DNA of 64,000 bases from Mycolicibacterium helvum (GCF_010731895.1 NZ_AP022596.1:2976001-3040000), one strand, 5' to 3'. Shown: positions 44,841-53,581, numbered from the stretch's first letter. Program-made: numbers and translations. The notes: generated by a model not told the origin, from the letters alone.

Positions 44841-45305
44841 TCAGCCGTCGCCCGGGGCGGGGGCGCTGGAGTACTCTTCCAGGCAGCCCTCCGCCACCGC
44901 GTGCTTGATGCTGTCGGACAGTTTCGGGCAGGACCGGGTGCGGGCACTAGACCCGCCCGCCTCGCGAATCTCGGCGAAGTAGGCGCAGCGCTGCTGGGCC
45001 TCGCTGCTCCACTGAACCGCGGTGTGCGCGGCGCCGAGCTTTTTGACCTTCACCGCGATATGGCAGTACCGGCAATCCACGTCGGCCAGGCCTGCCGACA
45101 GGTAGCGTTCGCGGTCCTGGCGAGTGGCCTCGTGCATGGCGGCAGCCCGCTGCGGGTCGGAGGCGAAATCGGGTGCCTTGGACCACGATCCGGGCGCGCC
45201 GTCGTCGTGCCCGTGCGGCTCATCGTGCTCGTGCACGCCGAGCAGCTGGAGCATGGACCGCGCCAGATCGTCGACGTCAGGCGGTTCGTCGGGGGTCATA
45301 GTCAC
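44841..45305 (-). CDS. Cys-rich hypothetical protein downstream of kshA (Rv3527-like)
   Basis: A 154-residue protein with a His/Asp-rich N-terminal third (HEHDEPHGHDDG) and spaced cysteines: VDCRYCH, QQRCAYF, RSCPKL and EGCLEEY. This could mean a metal site. It corresponds in position to Rv3527, a KstR-regulated protein of unknown function. The GTG at 45305 overlaps the kshA stop (GTGA); ATG 45299 is an alternative. Co-transcription with kshA suggests a role linked to the oxygenase, but nothing in the sequence proves it. Confidence 0.75.
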   Translation of the reverse strand: MTMTPDEPPDVDDLARSMLQLLGVHEHDEPHGHDDGAPGSWSKAPDFASDPQRAAAMHEATRQDRERYLSAGLADVDCRYCHIAVKVKKLGAAHTAVQWSSEAQQRCAYFAEIREAGGSSARTRSCPKLSDSIKHAVAEGCLEEYSSAPAPGDG

Positions 45306-46444
45306 ACCTGGGTCGGCTGTCCTTCAGCATCGGCCTGCTTCTTGAGGTTCTCCTGAACCTCGACCTGCCACTTCTCATTGGCCGGTGCGGTGTCGACCTC
45401 GAGCTCGAAGCGGTCGGTCATATCAGGGGTCACGTCGGCGACGTCGACGTAGAACTGCTGATACCACCGGCGCATCTGGTAGACCGCGCCGTCTTCCTCG
45501 ACGAGCAGCGGGTTGTCGATGCGGGTCTTGTGCTTCCAGATCTCGACGTCCTGGAGGAAGCCCTTGCTGACGCCGACGACCATCGCGTCGGAGAGCTTGT
45601 CGGACATGGATTCGTCCATGCCCTGCGGCTTTTCGACGATCACGCCCCACTGCAGCATGAACGAGTCCTGCGTCACCGGATAGTGGCAGTTGATCAGGAT
45701 CGACTCGGCCTTGAAGCCACCGTAGTTGTTGTGCAGCCAGTTGATCATGAACGACGGCCCGAAGTACGAGGCCTCCGAATCCAGATGAGATTCGGTGTAG
45801 GCCGAGCCGCCCAGCGTGACGTCGGGCCGTCCGACATTGTGCAGATACTGCGAGGCGATGTGGCCCTCGAAGACGTTCTTGAAGTACGTCGGCAATCCGA
45901 AGTGGATGTAGAAGAAGTGCGCCATGTCGGTGACGTTGTCGACGATCTCGCGGCAGTTGGAGCCCTCGATCAGCATCGAGTTCCACTTCCACTCGGTCCA
46001 CTCGCCACTGGTGTACTCCGGGATCTCCGGAATCTGCACCTCGGGCTGCGGCGGGTTGCCCTCGTGGTCATGCCAGACGAACAGCAGCCCGCTGCGCACA
46101 TCGGTCTCCCAGGACCGGGTGCGCGCCAGCCGGGGGGTGCGCTTGGCGTAGGGCACCAGACGGCAGCGGCCGTCGCCGCCCCAGCGCCAATCGTGGAACG
46201 GGCAGGCCAGTGCGTCGTCCTTGACGGTGCCCTGGGACAGGTCTCCACCGAGGTGACGGCAGTAGGCGTCCAGGACGTGGACCGCTCCCTGGGAATCGGC
46301 GAAGACCACCAGTTTCGTCCCGAATGCGTTGATCGGGTGCGGCTTGCCGTCCAGGTAATCAGTGACCGGACCCAGGCAGTGCCAGCCCCGGGCGTACCGG
46401 TCTGGCAGGGTCCCGGTGTCGATCTCGCGAATGCCGGTAGTCAC
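45302..46444 (-). CDS. kshA: KshA, oxygenase of 3-ketosteroid 9alpha-hydroxylase
   Basis: A ~380-residue Rieske oxygenase. The [2Fe-2S] ligands are in CRHLGG and CPFHDWRW (Cys62, His64, Cys81, His84) and the mononuclear iron motif is NVTDMAHFFYIHFGLP (His175, His180). With the reductase KshB it 9alpha-hydroxylates androstadienedione-type steroids, opening ring B together with KstD. GTG 46444 is preferred because GGAGG lies 7 bases upstream; ATG 46462 and 46450 are in frame but badly spaced. It is under the KstR box at 46473-46486. Confidence 0.93.
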   Translation of the reverse strand: MTTGIREIDTGTLPDRYARGWHCLGPVTDYLDGKPHPINAFGTKLVVFADSQGAVHVLDAYCRHLGGDLSQGTVKDDALACPFHDWRWGGDGRCRLVPYAKRTPRLARTRSWETDVRSGLLFVWHDHEGNPPQPEVQIPEIPEYTSGEWTEWKWNSMLIEGSNCREIVDNVTDMAHFFYIHFGLPTYFKNVFEGHIASQYLHNVGRPDVTLGGSAYTESHLDSEASYFGPSFMINWLHNNYGGFKAESILINCHYPVTQDSFMLQWGVIVEKPQGMDESMSDKLSDAMVVGVSKGFLQDVEIWKHKTRIDNPLLVEEDGAVYQMRRWYQQFYVDVADVTPDMTDRFELEVDTAPANEKWQVEVQENLKKQADAEGQPTQV

Positions 46445-46472
46445 CCTCATGCCTCCACTCATAGGTTCTAAC

Positions 46473-46486
46473 TAGAACACGTTACA
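46473..46486. promoter_or_regulatory. KstR operator upstream of kshA
   Basis: TAGAACACGTTACA matches the KstR consensus at all fixed positions, 28 bases from the kshA GTG. The minus strand reads a candidate -10 (TAACGT) within it. It is also 76 bases upstream of the divergent carbonic anhydrase gene. Confidence 0.9.
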
Positions 46487-46562
46487 GTTTTAACGTCTGA
46501 TCGCGCAATCTTCAGTGGCTTTACCTGGGGATTACCCACCTGAATTGCGGTATATGTGAACG

Positions 46563-47087
46563 ATGCCGATGTATTCGTTCGAGGGCCGGTCACCACGGGT
46601 GGATCCCACCGCGTTCGTCGCACCGACCGCCGTGCTCATCGGTGACGTCACCGTGGAGGCCGGCGCGTCGGTGTGGTTCAACGCAGTCCTGCGCGGGGAC
46701 TACGCGCCGATCGTGATCCGGGAAGGTGCGAACGTGCAGGACGGCTCGGTCCTGCACGCCCCGCCCGGCATCCCGGTCGACATCGGACCGGGGGCCACGA
46801 TCGCGCACATGTGCACGATCCACGGCGTCCATGTCGGCGCCGAGGCGCTGATCGCCAATCACTGCACGGTGCTCGACGGCGTGGTCATCGGGGCCCGCAG
46901 CATGATCGCCGCGCACTCGCTGGTGGTCGGCGGCACCCATATCCCCGACGAGGTTCTGGTCACCGGATCGCCGGCGAAGGTCAAGGGACCGATCGCCGGA
47001 ACGGGTGCCGAGGTCTGGGTGAACCTCAACCCCAAGGCGTATCAGGATCTCGCCCAGCGCTACCTGGCGGGCTTCGGCGAGATCTGA
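46563..47087 (+). CDS. Gamma-class carbonic anhydrase-like hexapeptide protein
   Basis: A 174-residue left-handed beta-helix protein built from hexapeptide repeats (VRPTA-like VAPTAVLIGDVTVEAGASVWFNAVLRGD onward). The three zinc histidines expected for gamma-carbonic anhydrases are present at His65, His82 and His87 (SVLHAPP, IAHMCTIHG). It matches Rv3525c, a neighbour of kshA in M. tuberculosis. It may hydrate CO2 or have drifted to another role. It is divergent from kshA and could share its KstR site. Confidence 0.86.
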   Translation: MPMYSFEGRSPRVDPTAFVAPTAVLIGDVTVEAGASVWFNAVLRGDYAPIVIREGANVQDGSVLHAPPGIPVDIGPGATIAHMCTIHGVHVGAEALIANHCTVLDGVVIGARSMIAAHSLVVGGTHIPDEVLVTGSPAKVKGPIAGTGAEVWVNLNPKAYQDLAQRYLAGFGEI

Positions 47088-47088
47088 A

Positions 47089-47490
47089 TCAGATCTTCTG
47101 CGCGCTCGCGGTGGCCTTGTCGAGCTCCCAGTAGGCGCGCAGCGCAATGATTTTGCCCTCGGCGTTGACCCGGTAGGTGAACACGCCCTCGGCGACTACC
47201 CGGTAGCCGCTGGACTCGATCACGATGTGGCCGACGTTGGCTTCCTCGTCGCCGCACTGGTAGGTCTTCTCGAAGTTGAAGGTCAGTGTGCTCGGCGCGA
47301 TCGCCATGTCGTAGAACTTCGCGATCGCCTCCTTACCGCGGTGGCCGTTGCCCTCGGGATCGAAATGCGATGGGCCGATGGGGTCTTCGACGATCGCGTC
47401 GTCGGCGAACACCGCCAGCCAGGCTTCTTTGTCGTGAGCCATCGCGGCCTCGCGTGAGCGCCGTCCCGCCTCGTGCGCCTGGGTGCTCAT
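47089..47490 (-). CDS. Ketosteroid-isomerase-like (SnoaL/NTF2) protein
   Basis: A 133-residue cone-shaped alpha+beta protein. The FADDAIVEDPIGP segment closely matches bacterial delta5-3-ketosteroid isomerase around its catalytic Asp38 (Asp36 here). The second key acid (Asp99 of the Comamonas enzyme) appears replaced by Val in VVAEGVFTYRVN. It may therefore bind steroids or catalyse an altered isomerisation. ATG 47490 follows AGGA at 5 bases. It is the last gene of the DUF35-ltp4-ltp3-F420 operon, which favours a sterol side-chain role. Confidence 0.72.
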   Translation of the reverse strand: MSTQAHEAGRRSREAAMAHDKEAWLAVFADDAIVEDPIGPSHFDPEGNGHRGKEAIAKFYDMAIAPSTLTFNFEKTYQCGDEEANVGHIVIESSGYRVVAEGVFTYRVNAEGKIIALRAYWELDKATASAQKI

Positions 47491-47518
47491 CACCGTCCTA
47501 CCTCACTCACTCCCACCA

Positions 47519-48406
47519 TCAGTCCTGCCAGCCCGAGTGGATGTAGGTGTCGGCGAACCGCTTCATCGAGTCGATCTTCTTGTCCACCGGGGCGTCGAAG
47601 GGCAGGCCCTCGAAGACCCACGGAATTCCGATGTAGTCGGTGACACCGGCCGCAATCAGGTCGCGGTGGCCGTCGACACCGAATTTGTCGATGCAGACGG
47701 CCTGGTACTCGAACGGGTCGTCGGCGCGCCCGGCGTCGGCCAGTAGTTTCTTCAGCTGGTTGATCGTCTCGGCCAGCTGATCGCACGTCATCATCGCGCT
47801 GGTCCAGCCGTCACTGACCCGCACCGCGCGCTTGAGCGCCACCTCGGTGTGTCCGCCGACGTAGAACGGCACCGGCGTGGACGGCGCCGGGCTCATCTGC
47901 AGCCGGTCGAAATCGTAGAAGTCGCCGTGGAATTCGACCATGCCGCCGGCGAGCACCAGCTTGATGACGTCGATCATCTCGTCGACGCGCTTGCCCCGCT
48001 TCGCGTAGGGCACTCCGCACCACTCGAATTCCTCAGGAGCCCAGCCGATCCCGACACCGAAGCCGAACCGGTTATTGGTCAGGTTCGCCACCGACCCAAC
48101 TTGGCGGGCCAATAGCAGCGGATTGCGCGAACCGAGCTTCATCACGTTGGTGTAGAAGCGCAGCTTCGACGTCACCGCACCCAAGGCGCCCGCGAGGATC
48201 AACGGATCGACCCATGGCGAGTTCTCATCGAACATCCGCTTGCCGTCAGCGGTGTAGGGATAGTCGACGGACTGTTTCTCGAAATAAAAGATCGAGTCTG
48301 GCAGCGCGATATTGTCGAAGCCGAGTTCCTCAGCGGCCTTGGCGATTTCGATGAGCTGGTCGAGTGGGCTGAACGCGATGCTGACGGTGTACTGCATGCG
48401 CGTCAT
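47519..48406 (-). CDS. LLM-class F420-dependent oxidoreductase in the ltp3/ltp4 operon
   Basis: A 295-residue luciferase-like TIM-barrel. Typical patterns are AEELGFDNIALPDSIF, VGSVANLTNNRFGFGVGIGWAPEEFEW and VPFYVGGHTEVALKRAVRVSDGW. The family uses coenzyme F420 for hydride transfer. The ATG at 48406 overlaps the ltp3 stop (ATGA), so it is translationally coupled to ltp3. The substrate is unknown; by operon it should be a steroid-CoA or side-chain intermediate. I do not recall it next to ltp3 in M. tuberculosis. Confidence 0.8.
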   Translation of the reverse strand: MTRMQYTVSIAFSPLDQLIEIAKAAEELGFDNIALPDSIFYFEKQSVDYPYTADGKRMFDENSPWVDPLILAGALGAVTSKLRFYTNVMKLGSRNPLLLARQVGSVANLTNNRFGFGVGIGWAPEEFEWCGVPYAKRGKRVDEMIDVIKLVLAGGMVEFHGDFYDFDRLQMSPAPSTPVPFYVGGHTEVALKRAVRVSDGWTSAMMTCDQLAETINQLKKLLADAGRADDPFEYQAVCIDKFGVDGHRDLIAAGVTDYIGIPWVFEGLPFDAPVDKKIDSMKRFADTYIHSGWQD

Positions 48407-49581
48407 TTCGAGGCGGGCTTATCCGAGCTGACCACCCACATCGAGAAGTACTGGGCGCCGCCGCCGTAGGCGTGACCCAGCGCCTTGCGCGCACCCTCGA
48501 CCTGGTGGTCGCCGGCCTTGCCCATCACCTGGATCGCCGATTCGGCGAACCGGATCATGCCCGATGCGCCGATAGGATTGCTGCTCAGCACGCCGCCGGA
48601 GGGGTTGAACGGGATCCGTCCACCGATCGCCGTCTCGCCGGCTTCGGTGAGCTTCCAGCCGTCGCCTTCGGCCGCGAAGCCCAGGCTTTCCAGCCACATC
48701 GGCTCGTACCAGGAGAACGGCACGTACACCTCGGCCACATCGATCTCGTCGATCGGGCTCTTGATCCCGGCGTCTTTCCACAGGGCGGCAGCCGCGTCCC
48801 GGCTGGCTTGCGGATTGACCTGGTCCCGTCCGGCGTATGCCAGCGGTTCGGTGCGCAGCGCCGTGGCGTGGATCCAGGCGACCGGATGTCCGGCGGCCAC
48901 CCGGGCGTCGGCGCTTTCCTCGTCGCCGATCACCATGGCCGCTGCGCCGTCTGACGACGGGCAGGTCTCGTCGTAGCGGATGGGATCCCACAGCATCGGC
49001 GACTCCATCACCTTCTCGACGGTGATGTCGGGCTGGTGCAGATGCGCCAGCGGATTCTTAGCGCCGTTGAGCCGGTCCTTGACGGCCACGATCGCGCCGA
49101 TGTTCGTGGGCGCGCCGGAACGCCGGATGTAGGCGCGCACGTGCGGCGCGAAGTACCCACCCGCGCCTGCTCCGACCGGCTTGGTGAACGGCACCGGAAT
49201 GCTCAACGCCCACATGGCGTTCGACTCGGACTGCTTCTCCCAAGCCATGGTCAGAACGCGCTTGTACTTACCCGACTGCACCAGGCTGGCGGCGACGATC
49301 GCGGTCGAGCCGCCGACCGAGCCCGCGGTGTGCACGCGGATCAGCGGCTTGCCGGTCGCTCCGACAGCGTCGGCCATGAACAGCTCGGGCATCATCACGC
49401 CCTCGAAGAAGTCGGGCGCCTTGCCGACGACGACGGCGTCGATATCGTCGAACGTCGAACCGGAGTCCGCGAGCGCCCGGTCGATCGCCTCGCGCACGAG
49501 GCCGTTCATCGAGACGTCTTTGCGCTTGGCGACGTACTTCGTCTGTCCGGTACCCAGAACGGCAGCGAGCTTTTTGGCCAT
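48403..49581 (-). CDS. ltp3: Ltp3, thiolase-fold lipid-transfer/aldolase-like protein
   Basis: A 392-residue SCP-x-thiolase-type protein, like Rv3523. At the position of the thiolase nucleophile it reads HTAGSVGGSTAIVAA, with no Cys, so thiolysis is unlikely. In Rhodococcus, Ltp3 and Ltp4 are needed for removing C-24-branched phytosterol side chains, where they act as aldol-lyases. The ATG overlaps the ltp4 stop by one base (TGATG) and the stop overlaps the F420 enzyme. Confidence 0.9.
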   Translation of the reverse strand: MAKKLAAVLGTGQTKYVAKRKDVSMNGLVREAIDRALADSGSTFDDIDAVVVGKAPDFFEGVMMPELFMADAVGATGKPLIRVHTAGSVGGSTAIVAASLVQSGKYKRVLTMAWEKQSESNAMWALSIPVPFTKPVGAGAGGYFAPHVRAYIRRSGAPTNIGAIVAVKDRLNGAKNPLAHLHQPDITVEKVMESPMLWDPIRYDETCPSSDGAAAMVIGDEESADARVAAGHPVAWIHATALRTEPLAYAGRDQVNPQASRDAAAALWKDAGIKSPIDEIDVAEVYVPFSWYEPMWLESLGFAAEGDGWKLTEAGETAIGGRIPFNPSGGVLSSNPIGASGMIRFAESAIQVMGKAGDHQVEGARKALGHAYGGGAQYFSMWVVSSDKPASK

Positions 49582-50645
49582 CAGTTCTTGCCTTCCATGA
49601 CCGCGACGAGATTCTGTTGCAGCGCAGGGCCGCTGGTGGCGTGCGCCAATACGCGGCCGGCCGAACGAGAGAAGATGTGCTGAGCGGCGAAACCGATCCG
49701 TTCCAGACCGGCCGAGAACATCGGGTTGGCGGCCAACGCGCCACCCGACGGGTTGATCTTCGTCGATGCCGGCAGACCGATCGCCTCGGCCAGGATCAGC
49801 TGCTGATGGCTGAACGGAGCGTAGATCTCGGCGACCTCGATGGAGCCGGCGTCACCGCCGGTCGCCACCTTGGCCGATGCGGCGGTGGACGGCGACGTGG
49901 TCAGGTCGCGAGCGCCCAGCACCGGCGTCTCGATGCGGTGCTCGAAACCGGTGATCCAGGCGGGGTTCTCCCGTAGCTCGCGGGCCTTGTCGCCGGCGGC
50001 CAGCACGATTGCCGATGCGCCATCGGTGATCGGCGCAATGTCGTGGCGCCGCAACGGATCTGCGAAGTACGGCCGGGCCAGTAGCTCGTCGATGCTTTTC
50101 GCGGGCTTCTCCGAGTCGGTGCGTTCGGCAGCGGCGAAGGAGTCCAGCGCCACCTGCGCCATCTGCTCGGCGGTCCACTTACCCGAGTCGAGGCCGAGCC
50201 GGGCCTGCAGGCCGGCCATCGATACCGAGTCGGGCCACAGCGGTGCGACCGTGTACGGGTCGGTCTGCAGCGCAAGGACCCGGCGAAGCGTGCCGGCCGA
50301 CGGTTTGCCGAAGCCGTACACCAGCGCGGTGTCGACCTGGCCGGTCAGGATCTTGATGTAGGCCTCGTAAAGGGCCCACGCCGCGTCCATCTCGACATGC
50401 GACTCGTTGATCGGCGGGATCGCCCCGATCGAGTCGATGGCCGAGATGAACGAAAAAGCGCGCCCGGCAAGGTAATCCGATGAGCCGGAGCACCAGAAGC
50501 CGATGTCGGTCTGCTTCAGGCCGAGTTCTTCGTAGAGCCGATGGAAACACGGCATCAGCATCTCGACGCCGTTGGTGGTGCCGCTGGTACGTCGGACATG
50601 CGGGGCATGGGCGAAACCGACGACCGCTACATCGCGAAATGTCAT
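49581..50645 (-). CDS. ltp4: Ltp4, thiolase-fold lipid-transfer/aldolase-like protein
   Basis: A 354-residue thiolase-superfamily protein of the same length as Rv3522. The region equivalent to the thiolase nucleophile reads NESHVEMDAAWALYEAY, again without Cys. A C-terminal INPSGGALAANPMFSAGLERIG replaces the GHP motif. It is probably a partner of Ltp3 and of the DUF35 protein encoded 12 bases upstream, in a retro-aldolase acting on branched sterol side chains. This complex is inferred by analogy to Ltp2-ChsH2. Confidence 0.9.
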   Translation of the reverse strand: MTFRDVAVVGFAHAPHVRRTSGTTNGVEMLMPCFHRLYEELGLKQTDIGFWCSGSSDYLAGRAFSFISAIDSIGAIPPINESHVEMDAAWALYEAYIKILTGQVDTALVYGFGKPSAGTLRRVLALQTDPYTVAPLWPDSVSMAGLQARLGLDSGKWTAEQMAQVALDSFAAAERTDSEKPAKSIDELLARPYFADPLRRHDIAPITDGASAIVLAAGDKARELRENPAWITGFEHRIETPVLGARDLTTSPSTAASAKVATGGDAGSIEVAEIYAPFSHQQLILAEAIGLPASTKINPSGGALAANPMFSAGLERIGFAAQHIFSRSAGRVLAHATSGPALQQNLVAVMEGKN

Positions 50646-50657
50646 GTGGCGAGTCCC

Positions 50658-51650
50658 TTAGAGATGGTGCTTGTAGGTGTCGTAATCGGCGTCGGGTTCG
50701 CCGGTCGGTTTGAAGTACTCGATGTTGTCGATGCCGAGGCCCCATTCGTCACGGGGCTTCCACACCGCCTGCACCCGCATACCCATCCGCACATCGGAGA
50801 TGTCGATCTCCTGAATCAGGTGCAGGAACGGGATGTCCGCGCCGTCGAGCAGCACATAGGCCGCGACGTACGGCGGCTTGATGCGCTGGCCCGCGAACGG
50901 GATGTTGATGATGGCGAACGTCGTCACGGTGCCCACGTCCGGCAGCTCGAGGAAGTTGTCGAGCTCCAGGCCGGTGGCCGGATCGGCTTCCTTCGGTGGG
51001 AAGTACACCTTGCCGTCGGCGCCGGTGCGAGCGCCGAGCAGCTTGCCGTCTTCCAGCCCGCGCAGGAATGCGCTCTCCGGAAGCGATGCGGTGTGCTGGA
51101 TCTCGATGCTGCTCGGTGACACCAGGATGGTCACCGGCTCGCGGTCGTCGGGCTCATCCGATACCGGTTCGGGGGAGTCTCCGAGCTCGAAGTACGCGAT
51201 ATCGGTGATCGCGCCGACTGGCTCGTCGACCCAGTGCGCATGGACGCGTGCACCGGTGCTGATCGCGTCCGAGGAATCCGCGGCGACCGCATGCAGCAGG
51301 CCGGTGTCCGCGCCGTCGAGTTGGATCAGCGCCCACGCGAACGGCTTGTCGAGCGGCTGCCCCTCCAGTGGTTCGGACTGCCAGGTCCACGACAGCACCG
51401 TGCCGACACTGGCGACCGGCACCACCTCCGTCAATGGCGCGTAGGTCACGGGGTCATACTCAGCGGGCGGAACGAGCACTCGGCCGTCCGAGCCGCGGAC
51501 GCCAAGAATGCGTCGCCCGCGCAGGGCAGTGAAGAACTGGCCGAGGAGTGGTCCGACTGAACGGGTGTAGTCGAATGACAGCTTCAGCGGTGCCGAAAGG
51601 GGCTTCTGATGCGTGTCGATCTGCACCGGGCTGCTTTGGCTGGTGGTCAC
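50658..51650 (-). CDS. Double DUF35/OB-fold acyl-CoA-associated protein (Rv3521-like)
   Basis: A ~330-residue protein with two DUF35-type units: one at about residues 30-150 (RILGVRGSDGRVLVPPAEYDP, FAWALIQLDGADTGLLH) and one at about 190-310 (KLLGARTGADGKVYFPPKEADP, YVAAYVLLDGADIPFLH). DUF35 proteins dock onto thiolase-like partners; here those would be Ltp4/Ltp3, next in the operon. GTG 51650 is the only plausible start, since the KstR box at 51660-51673 lies just upstream; longer readings run through the operator into the opposite gene. Confidence 0.82.
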   Translation of the reverse strand: MTTSQSSPVQIDTHQKPLSAPLKLSFDYTRSVGPLLGQFFTALRGRRILGVRGSDGRVLVPPAEYDPVTYAPLTEVVPVASVGTVLSWTWQSEPLEGQPLDKPFAWALIQLDGADTGLLHAVAADSSDAISTGARVHAHWVDEPVGAITDIAYFELGDSPEPVSDEPDDREPVTILVSPSSIEIQHTASLPESAFLRGLEDGKLLGARTGADGKVYFPPKEADPATGLELDNFLELPDVGTVTTFAIINIPFAGQRIKPPYVAAYVLLDGADIPFLHLIQEIDISDVRMGMRVQAVWKPRDEWGLGIDNIEYFKPTGEPDADYDTYKHHL

Positions 51651-51659
51651 AGCATCGAG

Positions 51660-51673
51660 TAGAACAGGTTCTA
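51660..51673. promoter_or_regulatory. KstR operator between Rv3521-like and Rv3520c-like genes
   Basis: TAGAACAGGTTCTA matches the KstR consensus with nearly full symmetry. It is 9 bases before the minus-strand GTG at 51650 and 44 bases before the plus-strand ATG at 51718, so it can control both operons. Confidence 0.92.
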
Positions 51674-51717
51674 AGAATCGTGGCAAGGACCGTGTCCCGG
51701 ACAGAAAGGCGGCACCG

Positions 51718-52749
51718 ATGAAGCTTGGTCTGCAACTCGGATACTGGAGCGCGCAACCTCCGACGAACCATGCGGAGTTGGTGGCGGTGGCCGAAGAGGC
51801 CGGCTTCGATACCGTGTTCACCGCCGAGGCGTGGGGCTCGGATGCGTTCACTCCGCTGGCGTGGTGGGGCCGGGAAACCACCCGGATGCGGTTGGGCACC
51901 TCGGTGGTCCAGCTCTCGGCGCGGACTCCGACGGCGTGCGCGATGGCCTCGCTGACCCTGGACCATCTCTCCGGTGGCCGCCACATTCTAGGGCTGGGTG
52001 TCTCCGGCCCGCAGGTGGTGGAGGGCTGGTACGGGCAGAAGTTCCCCAAGCCGTTGGCGCGCACCCGCGAGTACATCGACGTGATCCGGCAGGTCTGGGC
52101 GCGTGCGGCCCCGGTCACCAGCGCCGGCCCGCACTACCCGTTGCCACTGTCGGGGGAGGGCACCACCGGCTTGGGTAAGCCGCTCAAGCCGATCGTGCAT
52201 CCGCTGCGCGCCGACATCCCGATCATGCTCGGGGCCGAGGGCCCCAAGAACGTCGCACTGGCCGCCGAGATCTGCGATGGCTGGCTGCCGATCTTCTACT
52301 CCCCGCGCCTGGCGCCGATGTACAACGAGTGGCTCGACGAGGGATTCGCCCGCCCCGGGGCGCGTCGGTCCCGCGAGGACTTCGAGATCTGTGCGACCGC
52401 GCAGGTGGTGGTCACCGACGACCGGGCCTCGATCATGGACCTGATCAAGCCGCACCTGGCGCTCTACATGGGCGGAATGGGCGCTGAGGACACCAACTTC
52501 CACGCCGATGTCTACCGCCGGATGGGCTATTCGGAGGTCGTCGACGAAGTCACCCGACTGTTCCGAAGCGACCGAAAGGACGATGCGGCCAAGGCCGTTC
52601 CCGACGAACTCGTCGACGACTCGGCCATCGTCGGTGACATCGACTACGTGCGCAAACAGATCGTCGCCTGGGAAGCCGCCGGCGTCACCATGATGGTCAT
52701 CGGCGCCCGCACCCCCGAACAGATCCACGAGGCCGCCGCGCTGTTGTAG
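51718..52749 (+). CDS. LLM-class F420-dependent oxidoreductase (Rv3520c-like)
   Basis: A 343-residue luciferase-like protein: MKLGLQLGYWSAQPPTNHAE, FDTVFTAEAWGSDAFTPLAWWG, LDHLSGGRHILGLGVSGPQVVEGWYG, and GGMGAEDTNFHADV. This is the Rv3520c type, long linked to the KstR regulon, with an unidentified steroid substrate. The frame is open upstream from 51613 through the operator, but ATG 51718 follows GAAAGGCGG. It converges with the decarboxylase-like gene. Confidence 0.87.
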   Translation: MKLGLQLGYWSAQPPTNHAELVAVAEEAGFDTVFTAEAWGSDAFTPLAWWGRETTRMRLGTSVVQLSARTPTACAMASLTLDHLSGGRHILGLGVSGPQVVEGWYGQKFPKPLARTREYIDVIRQVWARAAPVTSAGPHYPLPLSGEGTTGLGKPLKPIVHPLRADIPIMLGAEGPKNVALAAEICDGWLPIFYSPRLAPMYNEWLDEGFARPGARRSREDFEICATAQVVVTDDRASIMDLIKPHLALYMGGMGAEDTNFHADVYRRMGYSEVVDEVTRLFRSDRKDDAAKAVPDELVDDSAIVGDIDYVRKQIVAWEAAGVTMMVIGARTPEQIHEAAALL

Positions 52750-52804
52750 ACACTTCTTGCGAGTTGTCTAGCCCGGGCCCTAGATTGACCGGATGACGTT
52801 CGGC

Positions 52805-53524
52805 CTAGCGCAGGACATGGGCGTCGCCGAACGTCATCTCGACGTTGGCGACCGATCCCGACACCATCGCGCGCTTGGGCAGCCCCAGCGAGGCCAGCTC
52901 CTTGGCGTACGGATGGTCGCCGAGGCGCAGGGTGGCGCCGCCCGGCCGGAAGCGCACCCCGGAGTTCTTCATCTCCCAGGGCACCTCCCGAGTGGTGCCT
53001 TCGGAGAAGGTGTAAGTCTTGAGCACCTGGCTGCGCGGCCGCAGCGACGGCAACGGCAGACCCCGGTGGAACTCGATTCCGGCGATCAGCGATCCACCCT
53101 CGCTGACGTCGAAAGTGAACGGGTTCGCGTCGCGAACGTTGAAGTCGGCCATGATCTTGGGGAAGCCCCAGATGGTGCGGCCAGCCTCGAGGGTGAAGGA
53201 CTGGTCGACGGGCAGATGGTGGATGAACGCCGCGGCATCGCCGAGCGCCTTGAGGCCGCGGGCATCCGAGCCCGGTGGATTGACCATCACGCACGTGCCG
53301 AATTCGTGGTACTTGCCGAGGTCGCCGTCGATGTAGCGGGCCAGCATCAGATTCACCACCGCGCGGCCCGGCCGGAACTGGCAGACCTGCAATCCGCTGT
53401 AGTCGACGAGTCGCTGTGCGGCGTCGGCCGGAACCGAGAACATCGCCGTGTGGACGTCGGCCTTGCGAATTCGCACCGGCATCGTGAGCACGGTGCCGGC
53501 AATGGTGTGCTGCGAATCAGACAT
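52805..53524 (-). CDS. Acetoacetate-decarboxylase-fold protein (Rv3519-like)
   Basis: A 239-residue protein. The GRTIWGFPKIMADFNV segment and the N-terminal MPVRIRKADVHTAMFSVPA resemble the acetoacetate decarboxylase superfamily. The Lys in GFPK may correspond to a Schiff-base lysine, but I cannot confirm the alignment. It matches Rv3519 in position and size. The same frame stays open to 54946 opposite cyp142, but ATG 53524 gives the natural N-terminus. Divergent from cyp142 across 57 bases. The role in sterol metabolism is unknown. Confidence 0.78.
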   Translation of the reverse strand: MSDSQHTIAGTVLTMPVRIRKADVHTAMFSVPADAAQRLVDYSGLQVCQFRPGRAVVNLMLARYIDGDLGKYHEFGTCVMVNPPGSDARGLKALGDAAAFIHHLPVDQSFTLEAGRTIWGFPKIMADFNVRDANPFTFDVSEGGSLIAGIEFHRGLPLPSLRPRSQVLKTYTFSEGTTREVPWEMKNSGVRFRPGGATLRLGDHPYAKELASLGLPKRAMVSGSVANVEMTFGDAHVLR

Positions 53525-53581
53525 GCGGACACTGTAATCCGCTTCGAGACCTGGCGTGGACAGAAGTATGGAGGGAATTAG

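Noticed and set aside
48403-50645. Ltp3 and Ltp4 as ordinary beta-ketothiolases
   Set aside because: Neither has the nucleophilic Cys or the GHP motif needed for thiolysis, unlike FadA5 in the same window.
50658-52118. 486-residue version of the DUF35 protein
   Set aside because: It would run through the KstR box and the start of the divergent F420 gene; GTG 51650 is consistent with both.
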